A stretch of DNA of 64,000 nucleotides from Fibrella aquatilis (GTDB lineage Bacteria; Bacteroidota; Bacteroidia; Cytophagales; Spirosomataceae). Both the position numbers and the translations under genes were made by a program. This document shows, in pieces, positions 25,174-34,619 of the stretch. The notes under the pieces were generated by a model. That model saw nothing but the letters and a program-made list of their open reading frames with translations, ran no database searches and was not told the DNA's origin. The stretch is from the NCBI RefSeq assembly GCF_017353255.1, contig NZ_JAFMYU010000002.1:372001-436000 (forward strand), written 5' to 3'. Within the stretch, counting starts at the first letter, position 1, and each line of letters opens with the position of its first letter.

Positions 25174-26958
25174 ATGAACACTCCCACGCGCCTGCTCTTT
25201 TTTAGCTGCCTCAGTCTGCTGATACTGCTGGGATTTCGGCTACGACCTATACCACAAACCATCGCCGACACGACGCCCGCGCTGCCCTTGTCGTCTGATT
25301 TGTGGGTGGCTACGGATGGGCTGGGTAGAACCCTGCCTACTGCCGCCGAAACCGGTGCGCCGAGGGCCAAACACGTTGGTATCTTTTATTTCCTCTGGCA
25401 TGGCGAATATGCCGTTAAAGGAGGTGTTTACGACATCAGCAAACTACGCCGCGCCAACCCGAAATCGCCCAAATTTGGGCCGGAAGGGGCTTTTCACTGG
25501 TGGGGCGAACCCGAAATTGGCTACTACCGCGCCGACGACCCCTGGGTGATTCGGCGAAATTTACAACTCCTTACCGACGCCGGTATTGATTTTCTCTTCC
25601 TCGACGTTACCAACCGCGATACCTACCTGCCTACCGTGCGCAAGCTCTGCGACGTATCGTTGCAAATGCGCGGTGAAGGTATTCCAACGCCCGCCATTGT
25701 CTTTATTACCTATACTAAAACGGCCGAGACCGTGGGCGACCTGTTTACCCACTTCTATACCCTGAAGCAGTACGAGCCGCTCTGGTTTAGGTGGCAGGGT
25801 AAACCACTGATTCTGAGCAATCGGGCCGAGGTGACAGACCCCACGCAACGCGACTTTTTCACCTACCGCTACAGTTGGGCCTGGACCCCCGCCGAAACGG
25901 TAGCGCACCACTGGCAGTGGATCGACGATACGCCGCAGAACTACGGCTGGGACACCAACCCGGCTGTGCCCGAGCAGATTCCGGTGGCGGTGGCGGGACA
26001 TCCTATCCGTAATATCGGCAAGAGCTACGCGCAGGGGCGGCAAGCACGGATTGATAAAAATGCGCTAACCCCACAGACAAGCGCAGGCCGTTATGTGGGC
26101 GAACAGTGGAAACGTGCCCTAACGGTGAACCCCCAACTGGTAATGGTAACGGGCTGGAACGAGTGGATGGCGCAGCGGTTTGTAGCCCGTCCCGATGCCA
26201 AGGGTAATACCACCGATTTTCTGGGCATGAAAGCCGATTCGGGGCAGTCGTATTTTGTAGATCTCTATAACGAGGAATTCAACCGCGACATAGAACCCAT
26301 GAAAGGCGGTTACGGTGATGCCTACTACTACCAACTGGTGGCTAACGTGCGCCGTTTCAAGGGGCTAACCCCAATCGCCAGCGTTGGCCCGAAAGCGGGT
26401 ATCAAGGTCGATGGTGCGTTTGGCGACTGGGCTGCCGTAACCCCCCGATACCGCGACTGGCCCGGCGACGTAGCCCACCGCAACTGGCCTGGTGCCGACA
26501 AGAAAACGACCTACACGAACCGTACGGGCCGAAATGACTTTATCGAAGCGCGCACGGCCTTCGATGAAAAGCAGGTATTTTTCTGGGTAAAAACGTACAA
26601 GCCACTCACCAAACCCGGCCCGAACTGGCTATTGCTACTGATTGACACTGACGGTAAAAAAAGCACCGGCTGGCAGGGGTATGATCTGGTTGTGAACCGG
26701 TCTGTTACCAGCGCCACCCAAACCACGGTGCAACGCTGGCAGAATGGCCGCTGGCAGGCCCCCGCGCCCATCAGCTACCGGGCAGCGGGTTACCAACTAG
26801 AACTGGCCCTGCCCCGTACACTCTTTGGCACAGGCGCCCCTCATTTCGATTTCCACTGGGTCGATAATGTCCCCCTGACCAACGGCCTGACCCCCTTCTT
26901 CACCAACGGCGACAGCGCCCCCGACCGCCGGTTCAACTACCGGTTTGTGGGAAGGTGA
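25174..26958 (+). CDS. Glycoside hydrolase family 71/99-like protein, membrane-anchored or secreted
   Basis: 594 residues from ATG 25174 (MNTPTRLLFFSCLSLLILLG, signal peptide or anchor). The earlier in-frame ATG at 25099 lies inside element 8. VGIFYFLWHGEY (about 67-78), AGIDFLFLDVTNRDTY and VTGWNEWMAQRF (about 325-336) follow the GH71/GH99-like alpha-glycosidase TIM-barrel pattern. The C-terminal ~160 residues (KVDGAFGDWAAVTPRYRDW ... FDFHWVDNVPL) resemble a carbohydrate-binding DOMON/CBM9-like module. Polysaccharide substrate unknown; GH99 relatives act on alpha-mannans. Confidence 0.82.
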   Translation: MNTPTRLLFFSCLSLLILLGFRLRPIPQTIADTTPALPLSSDLWVATDGLGRTLPTAAETGAPRAKHVGIFYFLWHGEYAVKGGVYDISKLRRANPKSPKFGPEGAFHWWGEPEIGYYRADDPWVIRRNLQLLTDAGIDFLFLDVTNRDTYLPTVRKLCDVSLQMRGEGIPTPAIVFITYTKTAETVGDLFTHFYTLKQYEPLWFRWQGKPLILSNRAEVTDPTQRDFFTYRYSWAWTPAETVAHHWQWIDDTPQNYGWDTNPAVPEQIPVAVAGHPIRNIGKSYAQGRQARIDKNALTPQTSAGRYVGEQWKRALTVNPQLVMVTGWNEWMAQRFVARPDAKGNTTDFLGMKADSGQSYFVDLYNEEFNRDIEPMKGGYGDAYYYQLVANVRRFKGLTPIASVGPKAGIKVDGAFGDWAAVTPRYRDWPGDVAHRNWPGADKKTTYTNRTGRNDFIEARTAFDEKQVFFWVKTYKPLTKPGPNWLLLLIDTDGKKSTGWQGYDLVVNRSVTSATQTTVQRWQNGRWQAPAPISYRAAGYQLELALPRTLFGTGAPHFDFHWVDNVPLTNGLTPFFTNGDSAPDRRFNYRFVGR

Positions 26959-27081
26959 TTTTAGTGGTAAGTGATGAACGATGAGTGGTGAGTTTGCTGC
27001 GGTCCGACGTCTCGGCGCCAGCGTAATTACTCGTGCGGAAGCAAACTCATCACTCACCGCTCATCACTTACCACTAAAATC
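26957..27081. repeat. Foldback element 9 (taagtga heptads) between convergent genes
   Basis: Arms 26957-26997 and 27041-27081 (41 bp, three mismatches). Heptads taagtga/tgaacga/tgagtgg/tgag. Overlaps both stop codons: the GH gene ends at 26958 and the SDR gene at 27064, the latter taking its last codons (FSGK) from the right arm. Homologous to element 14. Confidence 0.9.
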
Positions 27082-27888
27082 AAACGCTTTCTGAATTTGG
27101 CTTTTGATGATGGACACGTAACGCGTTGGAAATAAACGCGTTACCCATTCAATCTGGCGGGCGTCGTTGCCGATGAGGACGCGTGCTTTGCGGCGGGCAA
27201 TGCCGTTCAGGATGATTTCGGCGGCGCGGGCGGGCGTCGTTTTGGCAGCGTCGGCAAAGGAGGCGGCTCCTTGCTGGTGCATGGCTTCGGTGACGAATCC
27301 GCCTTTGCCAATACGGGCGGCAGCGGCGATGTTGGTTTTAATGCCTCCCGGATGCACGCACGTAACGCCAATACCCGTATCCAGCAGCTCCATGCGCAGT
27401 ACGTCGGAGAAGCCGCGCACGCCGAATTTGGCCGTGCAATAGGCCGACTGGTTTTCGACCCCCGCCAAGCCAAATACGCTGCTGATGTTTACGATCTGAC
27501 CCCGGTTGTGCTGCTGCATGTAGGGCAAAAACGCTTTGGTCATCCGGACGACGCCCCAGAGGTTGATGTTTAGCAGCCACTCGAAATCAGCCAGATCAGT
27601 CGTAGCAAATGGCCCGCTGCCCAGGGCCACGCCCGCGTTGTTGATCAAAATCAGCGGCTTTGCCGGGTTCAGCATGGGGATGATATTAGCCGCAAATGCC
27701 TGAATAGCCCCCGCATCGGCCACGTCGAGGCGGTGGGTTTGGAGCTTGCCGCCCGTCAGTTGATTGGTCTCGGCCAGCGTAGCCTCGTTAACATCAGTGG
27801 CGATAACCGTGGCCCCGGTCAGGGCCGCCTGCCGGGCCAGTTCGCGCCCAATGCCTGAGCCAGCGCCGGTGATAAGGAAGGAAGACAT
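27064..27888 (-). CDS. SDR family oxidoreductase
   Basis: 274 residues. FLITGAGSGIGRELARQA (4-21) is the TGxxxGxG cofactor loop, LILINNAGVALG the NNAG motif, and IVNISSVFGLAGVENQSAYCTAKFGVRGF carries catalytic Ser, Tyr and Lys. VTCVHPGGIKTNI is typical of NAD(P)-dependent SDRs acting on lipids or small ketones. The C-terminal extension RLFPTRYVSIIKSQIQK suggests membrane association. Its start codon abuts the IVP-bearing element at 27887. Confidence 0.9.
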   Translation of the reverse strand: MSSFLITGAGSGIGRELARQAALTGATVIATDVNEATLAETNQLTGGKLQTHRLDVADAGAIQAFAANIIPMLNPAKPLILINNAGVALGSGPFATTDLADFEWLLNINLWGVVRMTKAFLPYMQQHNRGQIVNISSVFGLAGVENQSAYCTAKFGVRGFSDVLRMELLDTGIGVTCVHPGGIKTNIAAAARIGKGGFVTEAMHQQGAASFADAAKTTPARAAEIILNGIARRKARVLIGNDARQIEWVTRLFPTRYVSIIKSQIQKAFDFSGK

Positions 27889-28426
27889 TTACGAATTACG
27901 ATTTACGATGTACGAATTACGATTTTTGCTTACGCATCTCTAGCAAACTACTAATGAATTGACTAACAATTCATTACTTAGCTTAATGAATAGCATTGAA
28001 TTGAAGAGTCGAACGAAGTAGTTTTCGATGATGATCATTGAATTGGTTGGACAACTGCCACATAATGCCACATGAAAAGCTATCGGTAACCAATTGATTC
28101 GTTGTGGAACATCTATTGGTGCCAATTATCGAGCGGCCTGTCGAGCAAAATCACCAGCTGATTTTATTGCCAAGATTGATATTGTTGAGGAGGAAGCCGA
28201 CGAATCTTGCTACTGGCTAGAGTTAATTGGTGAAGCAAAACTATTGCCCAGAGAAGCTATTGTCAGTGCTTGGCGCGAAGCCAACGAGCTAACCGCCATC
28301 TTCACCAAGATCAGTATTACATCAAAAGCTAACAATGGCCGTTTCGCTCATAAAGGTAGTCAACCGGAAAAAGTAGAGCGTGGTTAGCGAAGCGCGAAGC
28401 CAAATCGTAAATCGTAATTCGTAAAT
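27887..28426. mobile_element. Foldback element 10 carrying an IVP-type gene remnant
   Basis: Perfect 23-bp terminal inverted repeats (27887-27909, 28404-28426) made of tttacga/attacga heptads, as in element 2. The inner ends are tttttgcttacgc on the left and gcgaagcgcgaagcc on the right. The inner 0.4 kb holds a broken four-helix-bundle gene. The element fills the whole gap from the SDR start codon to the maltokinase stop codon. I infer a mobile or formerly mobile unit of which the gene-less hairpins are relatives. Confidence 0.6.
27986..28387 (+). pseudogene. Broken four-helix-bundle protein (23S rRNA intervening-sequence protein family)
   Basis: Read from ATG 27986 the frame gives MNSIELKSRTK, a TAG stop (28019-28021), a short run, a TGA stop (28073-28075), and then AIGNQLIRCGTSIGANYRAA, EEEADESCYWLELIGEAKLL and REANELTAIFTKI to a stop at 28387. 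The conserved IVP/S23 blocks (GNQLxRxGTSxGANYRAA, EEEADExxYWLEL) are intact in order, so only two point changes (probably CAG to TAG and GGA to TGA) kill it. A start after the stops would lack helix 1. Family proteins occur in rRNA intervening sequences and resemble the Avd proteins of diversity-generating retroelements. Confidence 0.8.
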
Positions 28427-30063
28427 CATACCAGGTGCAACGGCGCTGAAGCCATTTGCCGGTGCTGCCCGCCGGGCTGGAGTTTCTCTATTTCGCGGAT
28501 TACGTCAACGATGCCTTTGAGGGGGATTTTCACCCAGGTGGGGCGATAGCTGATTTCGTAGCCCAGTTCGTAGACCGCTTTTTCCAGTAAGTAAATGAGC
28601 AGCAGGTAGTTAATCTCGCCGTTGTCGTAGAACATGGGGTGGGGCGAACCGAACGTGTCGAGGTAGGCGTCGAGGTAGGTGTCGCGGATGAGTTTGTACC
28701 AGCGGTCCGACACCACCTGTAGCGTGGCGGGCGAAATACCCTCGGTTTCGGCGGCGTTGAAGAGCTTGGCCGATACGGCGTAGTGGTACGACCGGATCAT
28801 GCCCGCCACGTCTTTCAGGGGCGAATGCTTGATCTTGCGGTCGGCAATGGTGCTTTCGGGTTCACCCTCGAAGTCGATGATGACGTAGTCGTCGGGGAGG
28901 GCCAGCACCTGACCCAGGTGGTAGTCGCCGTGGATGCGGACGCGGCACGAACCGAGTGGGCGCGTCTGGAAATCGGCCACAAAATCGTCGATCATCTCTT
29001 TGGCTTCCATAAACACCCACGCCAGCCGTTGCGACTGCGCGTCGAGGCGGTCGTAATTGTTCACCAGCAGGTCGTAGCGGCGCTGAAGGAGGTCGGTGAA
29101 GCGGCCGGTGAGGAACTGGCGGTAGTCGTCGGTGAAGGGTTCGGCCTGGAAAGCGGGATCGTCGGTTTTTTTGTAGAGGGCCAGGTGCATTTCGGCGGTG
29201 CGCCTGCCCAGCAGGGCCACTTTTTCGAAGACATCTTCTTTCACGGCAAAAAGCCGGTTGGGCACGGCGTAGAGGAAATCGTTGAGGTAGTCGCCGGTCA
29301 TGTCCCAGCTGTCTTTGTTATTGGCTACCATCCGCTGCATCATGCCCAGCGTGACCACTTCCTGACCGGGCTGCTGCCACGTGAAGTGGCCCGCATAGGC
29401 CGGAATAGCCTCAAAACCACCCGTTTCGGTCAAAAACGCCACCATCTCCACCTCCGGGTTGGTCTGCGCAAACAGCTTCCGGTACAACTTCATGAACAGC
29501 AGTTCACCCTGCGAGGCGTAGCCGAACACCAGCGCCGAATTGCTCGAATCGACGGGCAGTACGCGTGATATCAGCGCGTCGCCATCGGCTCCATCCACCA
29601 GGCCTTTACCCCGTTGGAACGTAAGCTGCCCCGCCTCGGCGGTCGGTTGGATGACCACGTCATTGGCGGCCAGGTGCCAGAACAGCGCTTCCCGAAAAGC
29701 ACCCACGTAGATGGCATCGACCAGGTAGCCGCCCTGCCCGGCGAAGGTGGCGGTGGTCAGGATGCCCTTGTCGGGAATGGCGTCGGTGGTGGTTCCCTCT
29801 GGTACAAACGCCAGCGGCAACTGGTATTGCTCCGGTTCGCCATCGGCGTAAGTAGCCTCGATGATAACCAGGTAAAACGGTTGACTGTCAGCTGGTTGGT
29901 CTGACAACGCCAATACCGATTGCACCCGTACGCCGGTCTGCTGACGGGCTTTTCCGGCAAACCACCGGCAGGTGTTGACATAGGCGGGCAGCACGTCGGC
30001 GGCGAGCCTGGCGTGCAGGTCCGTGTCAGTAGCGAATGTTGAGAAGGGGAGGGTTGAGGTCAT
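28426..30063 (-). CDS. mak: Maltokinase
   Basis: 545 residues from ATG 30061-30063 (MTSTLPFSTFATDTDL); the longer frame upstream is element 11 sequence. CRVRIHGDYHLGQVL (catalytic HGDxHxxQ) and YVIIDFEGEPE (DFxGEP metal site) are the signature of Mak, which uses ATP to make maltose-1-phosphate for the GlgE glucan pathway. N-terminal CRWFAGKARQ is the Mak/Pep2 cap. In many bacteria Mak is fused to or beside TreS or GlgE; here neither is within the window, so pathway placement is by family only. The stop codon is flush with element 10. Confidence 0.88.
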   Translation of the reverse strand: MTSTLPFSTFATDTDLHARLAADVLPAYVNTCRWFAGKARQQTGVRVQSVLALSDQPADSQPFYLVIIEATYADGEPEQYQLPLAFVPEGTTTDAIPDKGILTTATFAGQGGYLVDAIYVGAFREALFWHLAANDVVIQPTAEAGQLTFQRGKGLVDGADGDALISRVLPVDSSNSALVFGYASQGELLFMKLYRKLFAQTNPEVEMVAFLTETGGFEAIPAYAGHFTWQQPGQEVVTLGMMQRMVANNKDSWDMTGDYLNDFLYAVPNRLFAVKEDVFEKVALLGRRTAEMHLALYKKTDDPAFQAEPFTDDYRQFLTGRFTDLLQRRYDLLVNNYDRLDAQSQRLAWVFMEAKEMIDDFVADFQTRPLGSCRVRIHGDYHLGQVLALPDDYVIIDFEGEPESTIADRKIKHSPLKDVAGMIRSYHYAVSAKLFNAAETEGISPATLQVVSDRWYKLIRDTYLDAYLDTFGSPHPMFYDNGEINYLLLIYLLEKAVYELGYEISYRPTWVKIPLKGIVDVIREIEKLQPGGQHRQMASAPLHLV

Positions 30064-30064
30064 T

Positions 30065-30142
30065 TTACAGTATGCAATTCTACAGTATGCAGTGGGCAGT
30101 GGCAGTGGGCAGGCTTCGCGCACTAGGGCGCGAAGCCTGCCC
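30065..30142. repeat. Foldback element 11 (gcagtgg heptads)
   Basis: Perfect 15-bp stem gggcaggcttcgcgc / gcgcgaagcctgccc (30107-30121, 30128-30142) with a 6-nt loop, preceded by gcagtgg/acagtat heptads from 30065. Only the inner core is paired; the outer right arm is short. Confidence 0.75.
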
Positions 30143-30150
30143 ATTGCTAC

Positions 30151-31623
30151 TCATTTCCTATAATCCAATGCGGGTTTTCGGTCACCTAACAGGGCTTCGT
30201 ACTTGAAGTTGGCGCCGCGTTTCTGGAGCCATTCGGCGCGGGCTTTCTCGATCAGGGCGGGGGTGTTGTAGAGATCTAAAGCCGTCAGCGCCAGTGTTTT
30301 AGCGGCTACGATCATGCCTTTCTGGCCGATGCTCATGCCACTGGCGGCTGTCGATTGCCAGCTGTGGGCGCTGGAGCCAGGCACCCAGGTGGCGGTTTGC
30401 AGGCCCACCGTCGGCACCGTCCAGCTCACGTCGCCCACGTCGGTAGAGCCGCCGCTGGTGGCGCTTTCCGAGGCGTCGCGGAAGTCTTTGATCTGGGCGG
30501 CGTTGGTGATGGGTACGCGCTGATCGGCGGGGAACGACTCGCTGATTTTTTGGGCGAAGGCCGTTTCTTCGGGCGTGTAGGTGATGCCGCCTACCGTTTT
30601 CAGGTTGTTGTGCATGGCCTCGGCCAGGGTCACGTTGGGCAGCAGGTTGAATACGCCCCCCAGCACCTCCCACGTCACCTGTGTGCCGGTGCCCTTGGCG
30701 GCCCCTTCGGCGGCGTTTTCAATGCGTTTCCAGACGCTTTGCAGGATGTCGCGGTCCTTGTGGCGGGCGTAATAATATACCTCGGCAAAGGCGGGCACCA
30801 CATTGGGCGCGTCGCCGCCCTTGGTGATCACGTAATGGATGCGGGTGTCGGACGGGACGTGTTCGCGCATCATGTTGACCATCATGTCCATGGCCTCTAC
30901 GCCGTCGAGCGCCGACCGGCCCCGTTCGGGTGAGGCGGCGGCATGGGCGGCAATGCCCCGAAACCGGAATTTGGCGTTTTTGTTGGCCAGCGACGTGCCC
31001 GCGTCGGCGGCGTTTTGGGCACCCGGATGCCAGTGCAGCACCACGTCGACGTCGTTGAAGAGGCCTTCGCGTACCATGTAGACCTTACCCGCGCCCCCCT
31101 CTTCGGCGGGACAGCCGTAGATCTTGATCGTGCCCGCGTGACCGGCCTTGAGCCAGTTTTTCACCTGCACCGCCGCCGCCACCGAGGCCGTGCCGAAGAG
31201 GTTATGCCCGCAGCCGTGCCCGCCTTTCTGGTTGGGGATGGGCGTGAAATCGGGTTTGGCTTCCGTGGCGAGGCCCGGCAGGGCGTCATATTCGCCCAGG
31301 ATGCCGATGACGGGTTTGCCCGACCCGTAGGTGGCCACAAAGGCCGTGGGGATGCCCGCCACGCCCGCCGTCACGTCGAAACCTTCTTTTTTTAGCTGTT
31401 CCTGCAATAGGAGCGCGCTTTTCTCTTCCTGGTAGCCCAGTTCGGCAAAGTCCCAGATCTGTTTAGAAAGACCCGCGTAGTCGGCAAACCGCTTGTCGAG
31501 GTCGGCGATGATAGCCTGCTTGTCGCGGTCGGTGCCGGGGGCAGCCGTTTTCGCCGGTTTCTTTGCCTGGGCAAACGTCAGCGCGGGCAGCAGCAGGAGG
31601 GAGACGAGGAGTTGTTTAGTCAT
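30151..31623 (-). CDS. M20 family amidohydrolase/peptidase, exported
   Basis: 490 residues from ATG 31621-31623 (MTKQLLVSLLLLPALTFAQ, signal peptide). M20D/AbgB-like features: ILGEYDALPGL, GGHGCGHNLFGTASVAAA (metal His/Cys), CPAEEGGAGKVYMV (catalytic Glu-Glu) and HWHPGAQN. The dimerisation insert follows (FRFRGIAAHAAASPERGRSALDG). Close to p-aminobenzoyl-glutamate hydrolase subunit B and indole-acetyl-amino-acid hydrolases, so it probably cleaves an N-acyl amino acid in the periplasm. Possibly transcribed together with maltokinase downstream (87 bp gap holding element 11). Confidence 0.88.
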   Translation of the reverse strand: MTKQLLVSLLLLPALTFAQAKKPAKTAAPGTDRDKQAIIADLDKRFADYAGLSKQIWDFAELGYQEEKSALLLQEQLKKEGFDVTAGVAGIPTAFVATYGSGKPVIGILGEYDALPGLATEAKPDFTPIPNQKGGHGCGHNLFGTASVAAAVQVKNWLKAGHAGTIKIYGCPAEEGGAGKVYMVREGLFNDVDVVLHWHPGAQNAADAGTSLANKNAKFRFRGIAAHAAASPERGRSALDGVEAMDMMVNMMREHVPSDTRIHYVITKGGDAPNVVPAFAEVYYYARHKDRDILQSVWKRIENAAEGAAKGTGTQVTWEVLGGVFNLLPNVTLAEAMHNNLKTVGGITYTPEETAFAQKISESFPADQRVPITNAAQIKDFRDASESATSGGSTDVGDVSWTVPTVGLQTATWVPGSSAHSWQSTAASGMSIGQKGMIVAAKTLALTALDLYNTPALIEKARAEWLQKRGANFKYEALLGDRKPALDYRK

Positions 31624-31717
31624 GTGTAGGTTGATTGTTCCTAAAAATACCAATTTACCCCACAGCCCCGGTAGTCGATGCCACATTGCATCTTTGCCAA
31701 CTGTTCCGTTCCTCGTT

Positions 31718-32677
31718 ATGACCCCGCCCCACGCACCCCGACTAGCCCATTATGTCCGCCAGTTTAGCCGCCTGAAACAGGGCGGCACCAAGTACGGCAA
31801 GGCCCCGCATAAGCCCGTTTTGTTGCTGACAATCACGGAGTTACTGGAAAAAGGCCTCATCACCGACAACCGCGTGGGCGTGACGCCGGAACTGGTGGCG
31901 ACGTTTAAAGAAAACTTTGTCCTGCTGGCCAAGGCGGGCCACAACGACGATTTTACGCAGCCATTTTTTTACCTGAAAAACGAAGGCTTCTGGTTCCTGC
32001 AACCCAAACCCGGCTATCAGATCGACCTCTATATCCGTAGCGTGAACACGCTGAGCGAACGCCTCGACTACGCTCATTTCGCCGACGACCTCTACGGGCT
32101 GCTGACGGATACGTACTCACGCATAGCTCTGAAAAACACCCTGCTGGATACCTATTTCCCCGCCCGCAAAGCCGAGTTTCTGCGCGTCAAAAACGCCGGA
32201 CGCAGCTACCTGGGCGACCTGGAAACGTATCTGCTCAACGAACCCACAGGCACCTACCAACCCGCCTTTACCGCCGACGATGAGGAAACGCGCTTTGTGC
32301 GTGGTGGACTATTCAAACGCCTAGTGCCGCAGGTCTACGATTTCACCTGTGCCATTTCCGGGATGCGCGTGATCACCACCGGGGGCGCGTCGTTGGTGGA
32401 GGCCTGCCACATCGTGCCCATCAGCGTATCGGGCAACGACCACGTGAGCAACGGCATTGCCCTATGCTCAACCCTGCACACCGCCTTTGACCGGGGCATG
32501 ATCGGCATCGACGCCCAATACCGCGTCCTGATCTCCCCCGCCCTCACCGACAACCCCGCCAGCCCCTACAACCTCCACCAATTCGCCGGACAATCCCTCC
32601 GCCCACCCCACGGCCAACATCACTACCCAAACAGGGAAGCGTTCGCGTGGCATCTGCGGGAGCGGTTTAAAGTGTAA
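31718..32677 (+). CDS. HNH endonuclease (restriction-type, COG3440-like)
   Basis: 319 residues from ATG 31718 (MTPPHAPRLAHYVRQFSRLK); the longer frame upstream is antisense to the M20 gene. The N-terminal ~180 residues include KYGKAPHKPVLLLTITELLEKGLI, seen in putative restriction endonucleases. The C-terminus is an HNH domain: CAISGMRV, ACHIVPISVSGNDHVSNGIALCSTLHTAFDRGMIGID (His, Asn, His). It lacks a neighbouring methylase. Convergent with the QueC-like gene, 40 bp apart, so not the same transcript. May be a stand-alone modification-dependent nuclease or part of a defence island (inference). Confidence 0.85.
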   Translation: MTPPHAPRLAHYVRQFSRLKQGGTKYGKAPHKPVLLLTITELLEKGLITDNRVGVTPELVATFKENFVLLAKAGHNDDFTQPFFYLKNEGFWFLQPKPGYQIDLYIRSVNTLSERLDYAHFADDLYGLLTDTYSRIALKNTLLDTYFPARKAEFLRVKNAGRSYLGDLETYLLNEPTGTYQPAFTADDEETRFVRGGLFKRLVPQVYDFTCAISGMRVITTGGASLVEACHIVPISVSGNDHVSNGIALCSTLHTAFDRGMIGIDAQYRVLISPALTDNPASPYNLHQFAGQSLRPPHGQHHYPNREAFAWHLRERFKV

Positions 32678-32717
32678 AAAGAGTTTTTGCTGAAGCTAAG
32701 CCTCGATGACAAAATAA

Positions 32718-34619
32718 TTAGCGGATTATGAATATTCGACAATTACTCCGTTGTTCATAGTCTTTTTTAAATTGCTGGTCGTCCTTTACACGTCTTTCTG
32801 GATCATACACAATAAACAGTTTGAATGCGTCAAGAGGATATTTCATTAAATCAGATGCAATTTGATCTGTTACCCGACTTGGAGGCATTGTTTTACGGAT
32901 ATATTTTGATTCGATGAATAAATCTTCATCCGCATTAGTGTAAGAATGATCAGGAATGACTGTAGAGAAGGAAAAACGAACTGTAGGATACTCTCGCTCG
33001 TAATCTTTTCTGTCTCGTTTTAGTATAGCTTGGATATGACTATTTAGTACATTTTCATGCGAAATTTTTTGATCAGATATAGCAATAGGCAGTGTTTTAC
33101 TCAGCATATCGGCAATTTCATTAGCTAAGCATTCTACTCTATCAAGTTGAAATCGCCTTCCATTTACAATAGTATAAATTGAATTTTGTATCGCTGGCCT
33201 ATATATAGAATCGTGTAAAAAAGCCATTCGTCTATAAGCACGTTCAACTGCTGTTGAGTGACGTTGATATAAATTGTGTAGGTCGGATATTTCATCTTCT
33301 TCACAAGTATCTTTAGACAAGAATTCCGTTATTTCAGAAAGTGGATCGAGATACGTGTTAATAAAATCACCAAAATGTGTTTTCGCAAATGTGTTAGCTT
33401 GACGAATATAGTCGACGACATGCGTTCGAGCATCTGATGATTGAAAGGATTCTGTAGTTAAATCAAAATCATAGATTGTATCATATTGTTCAAGTTTTGT
33501 AGCATACATAGCAAAACGGCGGTCTACACATTGAGAACAATATCCGCAATGTGTGGCGCTCGTATTATTTTTAAATTTCTGAAAAGTTTTAGTACATGTT
33601 ACCGTTTTAGAAATAATGTCCTGCTTATTGTATGTTTTTATAACGTCTACAACTTCTGATTTAGTCATATGTAAAAACGGATGTTTGATTGTAAAATTTT
33701 TCCCAAACACTTGAGTAAATAAATTTTCTAACAGGGCAAGTGTCTTAGGATGTGTAGTTCGACTTGCCCGACCATTCATTAAGTCCTGTCGTTTACTTAG
33801 ATTAATCGAAGTAATGCCATTTTCGTAAATGTTCAGCACGTCTTGCCCATAAGCCTGTGCAAGAGCAAATCCTACAGCGGTGTATAGAAAAAAGCGAGTA
33901 CGCTGTGTTTCTTCAGCTGCTCGCTCTTCTTTAAGGGTACATTCAAGTGGATGATATCTCAGCCGGTTTGGATATGCTATTTGCAACGCCTCAAATACCC
34001 TTTTCTGGACTTGAGTGGTAAGTGTGTTGGACCTATGACTTGTAATAACAACTTTTTGTGACGTTTGCTCTAAAAGTGATATTACACCAGCTAGAGAATC
34101 TAAACCACCCGAAAATAAAGCTACAGGACAAATGTCTGTTGAGTTAATTTCGGTGGTCGAATACTCTGGGCCATGGAATAGATTAGTTATCGGATCGCCT
34201 CCTATACGTTGTGTAAAGTAAAAGTCGTAAGATAGATCACCCGTCATAAAAGATAAAGCTGCTACAATTATCGTTTTAGCTTCTTCTTGTTGCCAAAAAG
34301 ACAAATCACGGACAGGTATACAGAAGATTAAGTCACGCGACCAGCTATTATATTCTACTTGATCAGTTTTCCCCCGTTTTATAAGCCGGTCTGCACCATA
34401 AATGAAAGAAGCTATTTCTATTAGATCACGAGTTCGTTCAGGTAACTTAGGCATTAGATGCGAGGCGAAACCTTGGATGTTAACTGTAAGGTTTCGGTTA
34501 GACAAACCTTCACGACCCACTAAACTCAGAATTCGATGAGCCGGAATATTTCCTGCCAACGATTGAGGTATAGTTACGCCATCGCATAAAATAATATGTC
34601 GTGTATCAGTCTTCGTCAT
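32718..34619 (-). CDS. QueC-like ATPase fused to a PD-(D/E)XK nuclease domain (Qat-like)
   Basis: 633 residues, A+T-rich. Residues 1-160: unrecognised domain. PP-loop ALFSGGLDSLAGVI (S170-S175) and a Cys4 zinc site (C342, C358, C361, C364; HCGYCSQCVDRR) mark the QueC/7-cyano-7-deazaguanine synthase fold. Residues about 440-633: helical linker, then IPDHSYTNADEDLFIESKYI, where P556-D557 ... E570-S-K572 fits a PD-(D/E)XK nuclease. QueC itself is about 220 residues; this long fusion with no queuosine genes nearby points to defence, as in QatC or type IV CBASS Cap9. Overlaps the partner gene stop by 14 bp. Confidence 0.8.
   Translation of the reverse strand: MTKTDTRHIILCDGVTIPQSLAGNIPAHRILSLVGREGLSNRNLTVNIQGFASHLMPKLPERTRDLIEIASFIYGADRLIKRGKTDQVEYNSWSRDLIFCIPVRDLSFWQQEEAKTIIVAALSFMTGDLSYDFYFTQRIGGDPITNLFHGPEYSTTEINSTDICPVALFSGGLDSLAGVISLLEQTSQKVVITSHRSNTLTTQVQKRVFEALQIAYPNRLRYHPLECTLKEERAAEETQRTRFFLYTAVGFALAQAYGQDVLNIYENGITSINLSKRQDLMNGRASRTTHPKTLALLENLFTQVFGKNFTIKHPFLHMTKSEVVDVIKTYNKQDIISKTVTCTKTFQKFKNNTSATHCGYCSQCVDRRFAMYATKLEQYDTIYDFDLTTESFQSSDARTHVVDYIRQANTFAKTHFGDFINTYLDPLSEITEFLSKDTCEEDEISDLHNLYQRHSTAVERAYRRMAFLHDSIYRPAIQNSIYTIVNGRRFQLDRVECLANEIADMLSKTLPIAISDQKISHENVLNSHIQAILKRDRKDYEREYPTVRFSFSTVIPDHSYTNADEDLFIESKYIRKTMPPSRVTDQIASDLMKYPLDAFKLFIVYDPERRVKDDQQFKKDYEQRSNCRIFIIR

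Noticed and set aside
28094-28387. Short intact IVP-family gene starting at TTG 28094
   Set aside because: It lacks helix 1 of the bundle; the conserved upstream part is present in the same frame but broken by two stops, so a pseudogene fits better.
31718-34619. HNH nuclease and QueC-like genes as one operon
   Set aside because: They are convergent with their 3' ends facing, so they cannot share a transcript; only neighbourhood links them.
32718-34619. Housekeeping QueC for queuosine synthesis
   Set aside because: At 633 residues it is almost three times QueC length, has extra N- and C-terminal domains and a foreign base composition, and no queD/queE/queF is near.
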